DNA from: Crocinitomicaceae bacterium
Lineage (GTDB): Bacteria > Bacteroidota > Bacteroidia > Flavobacteriales_D > Crocinitomicaceae
NCBI GenBank assembly: GCA_014762645.1
Contig: JABURP010000049.1
Location: forward strand, 1-36,448
Reading direction: 5' to 3'
DNA length: 36,448 bases
Below are positions 24,220-32,631 of this stretch, one piece after another. The notes under the pieces are model-generated. The model worked only from the letters and a program-made list of their open reading frames with translations. It did not search any database and had not been told where the DNA came from. How positions within the stretch are numbered: position 1 is the stretch's first letter; every line of letters begins with the position of its first letter. The translations under genes and the position numbers were made by a program.

Positions 24220-25989
24220 TCAATAAAGCACCGTCAAATTTCCGTGTTTATAGGTGTCTGAACCATCTGTGTTTTCAAGGTGTACGGTCCAGAAATAAAC
24301 TCCTTCCACTACACGGTCACCATCATTTGAAATCCCATTCCAGGGCATTGACGGGTCATTTGAAGTATAGACAATTCTTCCCCATCTGTTTAAGATAACT
24401 ATTTCTGTCACCTTACCGCAAGGAGAAATAAAGTACACCTCATCATTAGAGCCATCATTGTTAGGGGTAATAACGTTCACGGAGGTTATCTGACAACTGT
24501 CTTGAGGAAAAGCAGGATTAGGAACACTGACTACAGTAGTATCCTCTGGTTCGTCCGGTGGTGGATAACCAAAACAGCCGTCTTTAATTTTAACGGTGAA
24601 AATATCCTTATCTCCCGAGAAGCTAGAGCTTGCTGTTTGTCCTTCAAAATCTATATCGGTTGTGAACCAACCTGTTCCGTAGATATTGCATGCTGTATCC
24701 ACAGCTATACCCGTTCCACGGTCAAAGCTAGCACCGCCACCTTTAATGACCCAGCGCCATGCTCCTGTTGTGTCAATGGCCGCAATAAAAACTTCAACAC
24801 TATCTCCATTTGAATCAACAACAAGCGTATCAAACTCCGCACTGGCACTAAACTGTCCTGTTACGAATACATTTCCGGAATCATTGGCCACAATCCCAAT
24901 TCCTTTATCTGATCCTTTTTTTGATCCGGCTTTATTTGCCCATAGCCATTGTCCATCCTTTGTGATCTTGGCTACAAAAATATCACGCCCTTTAGGTCCG
25001 CCATTATTGTCCAGCCAAACACCAGGGCCAAAACCACAAATATCCCTGAATTCGCCAGTAACGTACATGTGACCGTCATTGCCATAGGTAATGCCATTTC
25101 CCCTGTCAGATTTTGTGCTTCCCGATTGTTTTACCCACTGAAAATCGCCATTGGAATTATATTTCACGACATAAATATCCTGCTTCCCAAATGAGGTGAG
25201 TGATTGCGTTCCGAAAACGGCATCTCCAGCAAAACTTCCTGTTACGTATATATTATCTTCATCATCAATTGCAATTGCATTGTCTCTATGTCCGTAAATT
25301 CCATCAAAAACTTCTACCCATTGCCAGTTTCCGTCATTAGAAAGTTTAGCAAGAAATGCAACAGAATCACCTGCTGGCATTAATACCTGAATAGCATCAA
25401 AATTCGCGTAATGGTCTACGGGATCATTATTCGATAAAAATCCGGTAACATAAATATTCCCCTGACTATCACTTACTAGTCCTTGTCCGTGATCGTCATT
25501 ATACGGATATGATGCTTCATCAACTCCGGCGTTTTTCATCCAGACCTCATTGCCGTTCGGATCAAGTTTTACAACAAAAATCTGATCAGTATATGAAGAA
25601 CTGTTGTATACACTCAGGCTACCCCAAACGAGCCCCCCCCAACAAGTTCCAGTCACATATACATTTCCTTGTGGATCAACACACAGACCGAGGCCACGAT
25701 CATCATAATAATTTATCCCGTTTTTTACCCAAAGATAATTTCCGTTAGGGTCCAGTTTTGCTACGTATACTTCTTTTGAAGAAGGGTAAGAAAACCCTGT
25801 ATCAAAGGGTCCAAAGTATGCTTGCTCATTGTAATAGCCCGTTTCATAGATGTTGCCTTCTGCGTCAACAACTATTTTACTCCCTTTATCAGGAGAAAGT
25901 CCACCCGCACTAACTACCCAATCAACCGTTTGACTCATTGAATAATTTAAGGCGAATAATGACAATAGTATGGATAGAAGGCTACGCAT
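24220..25989 (-). CDS. SBBP-repeat beta-propeller protein with T9SS type B (gliding-associated) C-terminal domain
   Basis: 589 aa. Signal peptide MRSLLSILLSLFALNYSMSQ, then about seven SBBP-type repeats (about 25-480). Each runs G-x-I-Y-x-T-G ... F-V-x-K-L-x-x-x-G-x-x-x-W, for example VYVAKLDPNGNYLWVKN, IFVVKLDPNGNEVWMKN and IYVVKYNSNGDFQWVKQ. These should fold as one beta-propeller. The C-terminal 85 residues are a type B sorting domain of the CHU_C/gliding family: VITPNNDGSNDEV, EIVILNRWGRIVYTS, WNGISNDGDRVVEGVYFW, HGNLTVLY. The protein should be secreted by the T9SS and may be an adhesin. An eight-G run lies in the coding strand (25633-25640). Upstream of the start is a 10-bp palindrome CAAACGTTTG (26012-26021). 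Confidence 0.88.
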   Translation of the reverse strand: MRSLLSILLSLFALNYSMSQTVDWVVSAGGLSPDKGSKIVVDAEGNIYETGYYNEQAYFGPFDTGFSYPSSKEVYVAKLDPNGNYLWVKNGINYYDDRGLGLCVDPQGNVYVTGTCWGGLVWGSLSVYNSSSYTDQIFVVKLDPNGNEVWMKNAGVDEASYPYNDDHGQGLVSDSQGNIYVTGFLSNNDPVDHYANFDAIQVLMPAGDSVAFLAKLSNDGNWQWVEVFDGIYGHRDNAIAIDDEDNIYVTGSFAGDAVFGTQSLTSFGKQDIYVVKYNSNGDFQWVKQSGSTKSDRGNGITYGNDGHMYVTGEFRDICGFGPGVWLDNNGGPKGRDIFVAKITKDGQWLWANKAGSKKGSDKGIGIVANDSGNVFVTGQFSASAEFDTLVVDSNGDSVEVFIAAIDTTGAWRWVIKGGGASFDRGTGIAVDTACNIYGTGWFTTDIDFEGQTASSSFSGDKDIFTVKIKDGCFGYPPPDEPEDTTVVSVPNPAFPQDSCQITSVNVITPNNDGSNDEVYFISPCGKVTEIVILNRWGRIVYTSNDPSMPWNGISNDGDRVVEGVYFWTVHLENTDGSDTYKHGNLTVLY

Positions 25990-26089
25990 AATTGTTTTGG
26001 GGTTTACTATTCAAACGTTTGATATTTGATAAAAGTTGTTTGCCGGATGAAACTAAACTCGTTTAATCCTTCGCTAAGAACAGTTGGGC

Positions 26090-26515
26090 TCAGTCGATAG
26101 CTAACTTTTTCTTCAACATGTCCATCATCTCTTGATGATCAAATGCCAGCGACGGAAGTTGATCCAGCCGGAACCACTGAACATCTTCAGCATCATCTGA
26201 TGCTTTAATATTTACGTCATGGTTTATTACAACGTAGTGGGGTACGGATATAATCCTTTTTCTAGGGTCACGATTCGGATCATCAAAGACATGGAGCTGT
26301 CTTAGCTCATGGATGTCCACATCTGTTTCTTCTTTCAACTCGCGTATTGCCGCTTCTTGCAAGGTCTCTCCTTCATCCAAAAATCCTCCTGGAAACGCCC
26401 ATTTGTTTTTGTACGGTTCATTCTTGCGTTTGATAAGAAGTACCGAATAATCATCTCTTTCTTCTTTCAAAACTATTGCATCAACAGTAATATCAATTCT
26501 GGGCCACCTGGACAT
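26090..26515 (-). CDS. NUDIX hydrolase
   Basis: 141-aa cytosolic NUDIX hydrolase. The Nudix box is complete except for one position: G44-x5-E50-x7-R58-E59-L60-x-E62-E63-x-D65-V66, with Asp where Gly is usual. Upstream, VLLIKRKNEPYKNKWAFPGG is typical of enzymes acting on nucleoside diphosphate derivatives such as ADP-ribose or sugar-nucleotide compounds. Downstream, EDVQWFRLDQLPSLAFDH matches the COG1051-type ADP-ribose pyrophosphatase layout. No helix-turn-helix is attached, so it is not an NrtR-type regulator. It is divergent from the GH16 gene, with 80 bases shared between the two starts. Confidence 0.9.
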   Translation of the reverse strand: MSRWPRIDITVDAIVLKEERDDYSVLLIKRKNEPYKNKWAFPGGFLDEGETLQEAAIRELKEETDVDIHELRQLHVFDDPNRDPRKRIISVPHYVVINHDVNIKASDDAEDVQWFRLDQLPSLAFDHQEMMDMLKKKLAID

Positions 26516-26595
26516 AGCTTGAAATTAATGATAATTTTTGCATCAATTGAATACCTGTTATTATTACATATACTTTTTTCAATTAACTTAATGAC

Positions 26596-27372
26596 ATGAA
26601 CCACCATAAGCAACTTAACTTATCCTTATTGCTAGCAATAATACTTGTCTTTCTTGCCACACCCGGACTTTGCCAAAGTCCAAAATGCATTGAAAAAGAT
26701 TACAAGTTAGTTTGGCAGGATGAGTTTGACGGACAAGAAATAGATCGTTCAAAGTGGAATTATCGTTCAACGGGGTCAAAACGTGGAATCGGCGTTGTGC
26801 GTAGAGAGAATTGCTACCTGGATGGTAACGGACACTTGATTATTGAGGCCACAAAGGAGGACAGCAATTATTATATTGGTCAGATATCCACCATTAAATT
26901 GGCTCTTTTTAAGTACGGCTATTTTGAGTGCAGGGTAAAGCTGAACAATCAGGTGGGGCCTTCAACAGCTTTTTGGTTACAATCTCCAAAATTTGGGAAG
27001 ATTCTTGATGACCCAGGACAAGCAGGGGCAGAGATTGATATTATGGAATACCGAAGAAAGCTCCGCACCAATGAGATTCATCATACAGTACACTGGAACG
27101 GCTACGGGCCTGAACATGAGCAAAAAGGTAAAAGCCCTATTCACAAAGGTGTGGATGAAGGGTTTCACACCTTTGGCCTTATTTGGACTGACAAGAGATA
27201 CACTTTTTATGTGGATGGTAAGAAATCCTGGTGTACTAAAAAAGCGATTTCACACATTGAACAGTATATTATCTTAAGCGTAGAATTAAACACCTGGTCT
27301 GGAGACCCTTCTAACTCTAAATTCCCTGATAAAGCGGTGTACGATTATGTTCGCGTTTATCAGAAGAAGTGA
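26596..27372 (+). CDS. Glycoside hydrolase family 16 (beta-glucanase-like), secreted
   Basis: 258 aa with a signal peptide (about residues 1-26, hydrophobic core LSLLLAIILVFLATPG). A single GH16 domain follows: LVWQDEFDGQEIDRSKW, FKYGYFECRVKLN, and the active site E146-I-D148-I-M-E151 (the ExDxxE form; E146 nucleophile, E151 acid/base), then WNGYGP, GFHTFGLIWTDKRYTFYVDG and YDYVRVYQKK. Such enzymes cut beta-1,3 or mixed-linked glucans, laminarin or related galactans; the exact substrate is not readable from sequence. It is single-domain and has no CBM or T9SS CTD, so it is probably periplasmic or released. There is no polysaccharide-utilisation (SusC/D) neighbour in this window. Confidence 0.92.
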   Translation: MNHHKQLNLSLLLAIILVFLATPGLCQSPKCIEKDYKLVWQDEFDGQEIDRSKWNYRSTGSKRGIGVVRRENCYLDGNGHLIIEATKEDSNYYIGQISTIKLALFKYGYFECRVKLNNQVGPSTAFWLQSPKFGKILDDPGQAGAEIDIMEYRRKLRTNEIHHTVHWNGYGPEHEQKGKSPIHKGVDEGFHTFGLIWTDKRYTFYVDGKKSWCTKKAISHIEQYIILSVELNTWSGDPSNSKFPDKAVYDYVRVYQKK

Positions 27373-27428
27373 AGGCAGAAAATTACCGCATCTTCAACGC
27401 AATTAAATACGCGATTTAATTCATCAAG

Positions 27429-27436
27429 TATATTTG
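27429..27436 (+). promoter_or_regulatory. Candidate -7 element directly in front of the TPR regulator
   Basis: TATATTTG, an exact TAnnTTTG, ends four bases before the ATG at 27441. If real, transcription would start at or beside the ATG, giving a leaderless mRNA. No TTG is seen about 20 bases upstream, so this may be chance. Confidence 0.25.
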
Positions 27437-27440
27437 TTCC

Positions 27441-29141
27441 ATGCAATGCCAACAATTTTTGAAATTTATCCTTTTTATAGGGCTCTTAAGTAGCTTCTCT
27501 CTGGCCATTGCTCAATCCCCTTATAATGATCCTGACACCCGATATATAGACAGTTTAACCTCTGTCGCTCTTCAATATGAACTGAATAATGACGAGAGCT
27601 TTGTGCAAAGTCTTGATCATTTCTATAAGGCTTTTGAGTTTATAGAGACAAAAGATGAATTCTCAGAAGCCAGGGCCTTGCTCTATTCCCAATTTGTTCT
27701 ATTTAATTATCGCACCGGTAATTATGACGAGGTCATACATTATGGCCGGAGTCTCATGGAAATCAACGAATCTTCTGAATACACCGGTCAAATTTTCTCT
27801 GTCTATCAGTACATGGGAAAAGCATACTTGAAACTCGGCGAGGTAGAAAATGCCATTGATATTGAAAAGCGCGGAATCGAACTAAGTATTAAAAACTTTG
27901 GAAAGCCTAACAACACATCCATTTATCATTTCATGTATAATGAACTTGGACTTACTTATTTATGGTCCGGTCAATATGATTTGGCTATTGAGAGCTTTTA
28001 TAAGTCATTAAATTCGGGTTGGGACTTTAATGCTCATTTTACATTTGTCCTCTTAGAAAATATTGCGGATGCAACTATTAAAAAAGGAGACCTCCCAGCG
28101 GCAAGAATATTATTGGACTCTTTAAAAATTCACCCTGGCCGCAGTGAACATATCCGGAGGGAAATTAACTATTTGATACTGGAGGCAGAATATAATATTG
28201 CAAAAGGAAATCTGAAATTGGCAGATAGCTATGCAACACAGGCCAAAGATGTATTAAGCAATTCCGTTGAAAATCATGATGACGTATTATGGAACAGAAT
28301 TTTGGATGTACATATAAAGTATTACATCCTAAAAAACGATCAAAAAGGAACATCAGCAATGATTTTGCGCAAGCAATTATTTAATGACAGTATCTCATTA
28401 ATTCATCAGAGAAATTCGCTCATCACCAGAAATCTATTTTATGAAAAAACCATTGAAAATAAAGATCTGAAAATAAAAAATGCTGAGTTAGAAATTTCTG
28501 CCAATAGAGCTAAGTTAAAGCAAGAAGAGTATGCCAATAAAAACAGAATACTACTGATTATATCCTTGTCTTTAGTATTAATCATCATACTACTTATCGT
28601 TCTAAGGGTGATAAGAAAAAGAGCAGTTACCGCCAAGCTTGAAAAAACTGCAGCTGACATTAAATTGCTACAATCAATAAATGAGAAAAGGGTACTTGAG
28701 AAAACTATAGAGAATAAAGAAAAAGACATTTCGGCTCTTTCTAATTATTTATTGAGTAGTTCTGTTCAGATCAATGATTTGAAAGTGGTTTTGAAAAGAA
28801 TCAATGCGATATCCAACCCAGAAGAGAAGGAAGAATTATTACTAGATTTCATGATCAGTACGAAAAATAAGATTCGACATATTCAAGAACAAGAAACCAT
28901 CCTTAAGCATATTGATCAGGTCAATGATAAGTTTTTCAATCAGCTGAGCAAGCAGCATCCCGACCTCACCAAAACGGAAATATTAATTTGTGGATTAATC
29001 CGGGCAGGTTATTCAAATGATCAAATTGCAACGGAAAAAAACACCACTGTAAACAGTGTTAAAACATCCAAGACAAGGATCAAAAAGAAGTTGAAAATTG
29101 AAAAAAGCATTAAGCTCGACACCTATATTAAAGGGCTTTAA
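27441..29141 (+). CDS. Membrane-anchored TPR protein with C-terminal LuxR-type HTH
   Basis: 566 aa. The signal-like N-terminus (about 1-25, FILFIGLLSSFSLAIAQ) is followed by TPR-like helices in the periplasm (about 40-320: YQYMGKAYLKLGEVENAI, YNELGLTYLWSGQYDLAI). A long helix precedes one transmembrane segment (about 370-390, ILLIISLSLVLIIILLIVL), then a cytosolic coiled coil. The C-terminal helix-turn-helix has the LuxR/GerE layout: LTKTEILICGLIRAGYSNDQ, NTTVNSVKTSKTRIKKKL. This one-protein sensor/regulator design is common in Bacteroidota. Its target is unknown; the tagged-lipoprotein operon starts 115 bases downstream, which makes that operon a candidate by position only. Confidence 0.88.
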   Translation: MQCQQFLKFILFIGLLSSFSLAIAQSPYNDPDTRYIDSLTSVALQYELNNDESFVQSLDHFYKAFEFIETKDEFSEARALLYSQFVLFNYRTGNYDEVIHYGRSLMEINESSEYTGQIFSVYQYMGKAYLKLGEVENAIDIEKRGIELSIKNFGKPNNTSIYHFMYNELGLTYLWSGQYDLAIESFYKSLNSGWDFNAHFTFVLLENIADATIKKGDLPAARILLDSLKIHPGRSEHIRREINYLILEAEYNIAKGNLKLADSYATQAKDVLSNSVENHDDVLWNRILDVHIKYYILKNDQKGTSAMILRKQLFNDSISLIHQRNSLITRNLFYEKTIENKDLKIKNAELEISANRAKLKQEEYANKNRILLIISLSLVLIIILLIVLRVIRKRAVTAKLEKTAADIKLLQSINEKRVLEKTIENKEKDISALSNYLLSSSVQINDLKVVLKRINAISNPEEKEELLLDFMISTKNKIRHIQEQETILKHIDQVNDKFFNQLSKQHPDLTKTEILICGLIRAGYSNDQIATEKNTTVNSVKTSKTRIKKKLKIEKSIKLDTYIKGL

Positions 29142-29179
29142 TCATTGTAAAGCACTGAAAACAAAGGATTCACGAAGCT

Positions 29180-29201
29180 GCTTACTTTTTGCTTACTTTT
29201 T
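29180..29201 (+). repeat. 11-bp tandem direct repeat before the lipoprotein operon
   Basis: GCTTACTTTTT occurs twice without a gap (29180-29190, 29191-29201), 56 bases before the first lipoprotein gene. It may be part of a promoter or regulator site, or a slippage product. Confidence 0.5.
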
Positions 29202-29256
29202 GTCAAACGATTTAAAAAAAGGATTTCCTATTATTGCTGAAACCAATTATTTCTAA

Positions 29257-30312
29257 ATGAAAAAACAACTCCTCTTACTATGTTCCATATTTGGGATATT
29301 AGTGATCACATCTTGTAAGCAAAAAGGTTGTACAGATCCTTTGGCCGAAAATTATTCTTCAGAAGCAGAAAAAGATGACGGCAGCTGTACCTTTTTACAT
29401 GATAATTATTCCGGAACAGGTTCTATTACCCAAGGTCCTGCAACGACCACCATTAATAACTTATTTTCACAAGGAACCAGAGTTGCCGGTGTCGGCACCA
29501 TTACATCTTCAGACGGGTTATCCTGGACAGTTCCGGCTGAAAATAGTTTCCAAGACAACTCATTTCCATGGGCAAGTGATATGCACAACATATATGTAGC
29601 TGGACATGATTATGCTGACGTAGCATCTGCTGAAGCCGGCTTGAACTCGGCAGATATTGTTGAAATAGACGCCGGGGGTGAATTGATTACTGCCTATATC
29701 TGGTCCGATAATTATTTTGAAATGTACGTTAATGGTATACCTGTAGGAAAAGACCCGGTTCCTTTTACGGATTTCAATTCTTGTATCGTTCAGTTCCGAG
29801 CTAATCCCCCATTTGATGTAGCCATGATGTTGGTGGATTGGGAGGAAAATTTAGGTCAGGGTTCTGAATCTCACAGTGGCTTCTCTCACCACGCGGGTGA
29901 TGGAGGAATGGTGGCCGTATTTAAAAACTCAATGGGAACCGTAATAGGAGTTACCGATAATTCCTGGAAAGCCCAAACGTATTATACCGCACCTGTAACC
30001 GACTTATCCTGTCTTTCAGAAAGTGGTTCATTGCGCTTATCTGACAATTGCTCAACAGCAGATTCTAACGACGGAAGTTCACATTATGGCGTACACTGGA
30101 GCATACCACAAAACTGGCAAAATGAGGGTTATGACGACAGCTCATGGCCATCAGCCACAACCTATTCCAACACAGAAATTGGTGTATCGAACAAACCATC
30201 TTATACAAATTTCACTGATGTGTTTGACGACGCCGGAAATGATGCCCAGTTCATCTGGTCTACCAACGTAGTTTTAGATAACCTTGTATTAGTAAGAAAA
30301 ACAATTCAATAA
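29257..30312 (+). CDS. Cysteine-tagged lipoprotein, unknown function (first gene of operon)
   Basis: 351 aa. Lipoprotein signal MKKQLLLLCSIFGILVITSC (lipobox ITSC), immediately followed by the tag KQKGC-x18-C (GCTDPLAENYSSEAEKDDGSC). The rest is a beta-rich exported protein. The segments WSDNYFEMYVNGIPVGKDP, ANPPFDVAMMLVDWEE and DDSSWPSATTYSN resemble galactose-binding-like (jelly-roll) domains such as those in sugar-binding beta-sandwich proteins. I cannot name the family. The gap to the next gene is five bases, so the three genes 29257-32420 form one operon. All of its products carry the tag. Confidence 0.72.
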   Translation: MKKQLLLLCSIFGILVITSCKQKGCTDPLAENYSSEAEKDDGSCTFLHDNYSGTGSITQGPATTTINNLFSQGTRVAGVGTITSSDGLSWTVPAENSFQDNSFPWASDMHNIYVAGHDYADVASAEAGLNSADIVEIDAGGELITAYIWSDNYFEMYVNGIPVGKDPVPFTDFNSCIVQFRANPPFDVAMMLVDWEENLGQGSESHSGFSHHAGDGGMVAVFKNSMGTVIGVTDNSWKAQTYYTAPVTDLSCLSESGSLRLSDNCSTADSNDGSSHYGVHWSIPQNWQNEGYDDSSWPSATTYSNTEIGVSNKPSYTNFTDVFDDAGNDAQFIWSTNVVLDNLVLVRKTIQ

Positions 30313-30317
30313 TAAAT

Positions 30318-30944
30318 ATGAAAAAACTAACTCAAATAAGTGTTCTGGCATTTGCCGTGCTAGCACTTGCGTCTTGTAAGAAAAAAGGGTGTAATGATGC
30401 AAATGCGTCCAACTATTCTGCGGAAGCCGAAAAAGATGATGGAAGTTGTGTATATGACTTTGTCATTACAAGTGAGGCTGTTGATGAAAATGGTGAACTG
30501 TTGGCTTCGTATAAATGCGAACAAGCCGTAAATGGTGTTGAAAATTCAATCCCTCTGTCATGGAAAAATGTTCCTGATGGAACTGGATCACTCGCTATTA
30601 TAATGCAGCATTTTCCCAATCCATCTGATCCTGTAAATGCAAATCATTATTTACTACTTTGGGATATTGCACCTACTGTCACAGAGATTCCTTATGGCAC
30701 AGCTGATGACGGCCCCTGGTATATGGGGTCCAACAAAGATGGCACTTACATTTCGTATACATCTCCCTGTTCACCAACATCAGGAACACATGCCTATGAG
30801 ATTGTGATTTATGCACTTTCTGAAACGCCTTCTTCACTACCTACTCAAAGTTCATTGAGCGTTGACCGAACAACATTGCTTGATGCAATTGGTACAGTTA
30901 CGGTAATTGATCAGGCGATACTCGAATTTAATGATGTAAACTAA
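30318..30944 (+). CDS. Cysteine-tagged lipoprotein with PEBP/YbhB-like domain
   Basis: 208 aa. Lipoprotein signal MKKLTQISVLAFAVLALASC (lipobox LASC), followed by tag KKKGC-x18-C (GCNDANASNYSAEAEKDDGSC). The following ~160 residues are a phosphatidylethanolamine-binding protein (PEBP, YbhB/YbcL/RKIP-like) domain: FVITSEAVDENGEL, SIPLSWKNVPDGTGSLAIIM, NHYLLLWDIAP, SYTSPCSPTSGTHAYEIVIY and ALSE. The core PEBP order is kept. A lipid-anchored, exported PEBP protein is unusual, though YbhB-like proteins are often found beside YHYH-domain proteins. Its ligand is unknown. It is six bases upstream of the YHYH gene. Confidence 0.85.
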   Translation: MKKLTQISVLAFAVLALASCKKKGCNDANASNYSAEAEKDDGSCVYDFVITSEAVDENGELLASYKCEQAVNGVENSIPLSWKNVPDGTGSLAIIMQHFPNPSDPVNANHYLLLWDIAPTVTEIPYGTADDGPWYMGSNKDGTYISYTSPCSPTSGTHAYEIVIYALSETPSSLPTQSSLSVDRTTLLDAIGTVTVIDQAILEFNDVN

Positions 30945-30950
30945 AAAAAA

Positions 30951-32420
30951 ATGAAAATCAAATTACTACTTACACTACTGTTAGCCTATTCGATTTCTTT
31001 TGGACACGGAAAAGGACATCATCATAAAGCCGACTTAAAAACCTGGCATTTTGAAGACGGAACGACAATCGAAGGGGCCTATAGCCTTTCAAAAGAGGGC
31101 AAAGTATATATAGAAACCTCCAATCATGCCGTCGTAGCTTATTCAATTGAAACGTTAACCGACGCAGATGAGTCTTTTGTTCAAACAAAAATTGATGAAG
31201 TAGAGCAATTAAATAACGACACCGGATTACTCACCATTGAAAAGCACGAACATGTCACAACTAAGTCGGACAATAATTCTGCTGGCTTCCCGGTATGGGC
31301 GTACATTTTAATGGGATTGATCGTTGCATTACAAGTAACCATCTTACTCAAAAGAACGAAGAAAAGAACAGTATCAATTGGACTTTTTATAGTTGGTCTC
31401 ATTGGTCTGGGGTCAATTGTGGCGGCCTGTAACAGAAAAGGATGTATGGACCCATTAGCTGAGAATTACAATGAAAAAGCTAAAAAAGATGATGGTTCAT
31501 GTACCTATACTTTCACCTATTCTGCTTCGCCAAATGCCAATAACATCTCAGATATGGAAGCGGCTTTTGCTCCTTATGCACCACACGTTTCATATTCAAA
31601 TGATGGAACTACCTTTTTCGTTGAAGCAGACGCCATTGCGAATCATGACATGATGAAAGGAATTACGGCATGGATTGACCAGTTTCCTATTTACCAAAAA
31701 ATGACAGGTTCTAACTCCTGGCAAATTCCTATCCAACCTGAATATTCAGACGCCGGTTATACGATTCAGGAACATTTTAGAAAATATGCGATTGGTGTAG
31801 CTGCTAATGGTATTGCCATTTTCAATCCATACAATGCAACTGGAGAAATATCTGCAGACATTGGTGAATTAGATGAGTATGGCGGACACGCAGGAACTGG
31901 AGATGATTATCACTATCATTTACCACCAACCCATTTAGATGCAGGATCATCTCCAACAATTGTGGCATATGCCCTGGATGGATTCCCGGTTTATGGTGCT
32001 TTAGAGCCAGATGGATCGGCTATGCAAGATTTGGACCCTGTTTACCACGGCCACGAAATAAATGGTAGTTTCCATTATCATGCTACGTCATCCTATCCAT
32101 ATATGGTGAATACATTTAGAGGATTTGTTGGGGTTCAAGATTTAAACCAGGCACCTTATGACCAGATAGTTCCACAACCGTCTACGCAAAATTTCAGGGG
32201 AAATCCTTATGGTTTATCCGGAGGAGCTTCGAGTACCTTAATTGATTCTTGCGTAGCAAATGGCAGCGGTAATGGATACACGCTTTATTATACATTGAAT
32301 GGCACGGACAAGAAGAAAGTAGAATATTACTGGGTGGCTGGTCCAACGGATACCATCACGCTTAATTTCTATCACGATACCGGGTCCAATTTGGATCAAA
32401 CACAGGTTTGGACGAGGTAA
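30951..32420 (+). CDS. YHYH-domain protein with an N-terminal membrane module and internal lipobox-like cysteine tag
   Basis: 489 aa. Residues 1-18 are a signal peptide followed by a His-rich run (GHGKGHHHKAD). An exported segment (about 25-110) follows, then two transmembrane helices (about 116-135 WAYILMGLIVALQVTILL and 143-158 VSIGLFIVGLIGLGSIVA). The second ends in AAC at C160 and runs straight into the tag NRKGC-x18-C (GCMDPLAENYNEKAKKDDGSC) that in the sister genes follows a lipobox. Residues about 185-489 are a YHYH-type domain: DDYHYHLPPTH (YHYH at 320-323), FHYHATSS (374-377), YALDGFPVYGALEPDGS. YHYH proteins occur beside YbhB/PEBP genes, as here. The protein reads as a membrane module fused in frame to a lipoprotein. 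Metal binding by the His motifs is inferred. Confidence 0.85.
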   Translation: MKIKLLLTLLLAYSISFGHGKGHHHKADLKTWHFEDGTTIEGAYSLSKEGKVYIETSNHAVVAYSIETLTDADESFVQTKIDEVEQLNNDTGLLTIEKHEHVTTKSDNNSAGFPVWAYILMGLIVALQVTILLKRTKKRTVSIGLFIVGLIGLGSIVAACNRKGCMDPLAENYNEKAKKDDGSCTYTFTYSASPNANNISDMEAAFAPYAPHVSYSNDGTTFFVEADAIANHDMMKGITAWIDQFPIYQKMTGSNSWQIPIQPEYSDAGYTIQEHFRKYAIGVAANGIAIFNPYNATGEISADIGELDEYGGHAGTGDDYHYHLPPTHLDAGSSPTIVAYALDGFPVYGALEPDGSAMQDLDPVYHGHEINGSFHYHATSSYPYMVNTFRGFVGVQDLNQAPYDQIVPQPSTQNFRGNPYGLSGGASSTLIDSCVANGSGNGYTLYYTLNGTDKKKVEYYWVAGPTDTITLNFYHDTGSNLDQTQVWTR

Positions 32421-32451
32421 AAGAGTTTACAGTTAATCTATTATTTACGGC

Positions 32452-32484
32452 AAACCCTCTTCAATTTAAGAAGGGGGTTTTTTA
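32452..32484 (+). terminator. Rho-independent terminator after the lipoprotein operon
   Basis: AACCCTCTTC (32453-32462) / GAAGGGGGTT (32470-32479), one T-G wobble, seven-base loop, then six T. It ends the three-gene operon. Confidence 0.88.
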
Positions 32485-32631
32485 TTTGTTTTTCAATCAC
32501 TCAAACATAGTGTTATTGAAGGCATGGTCCTGACTTCATGTGACTAAACTCAACTACTATAATTACATTTATCATCTACTTACCAAAATGGTAGGCCTAT
32601 CTTTCACCTTGAAAAACAATAAATTGTAATT

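Noticed and set aside
24686-25072. 128-aa plus-strand ORF inside the beta-propeller gene
   Set aside because: Antisense shadow caused by the repeat structure of the real gene; no domain.
29257-32420. Antiviral defence island
   Set aside because: None of the products has nuclease, helicase, NTPase or toxin motifs; they are exported lipoproteins.
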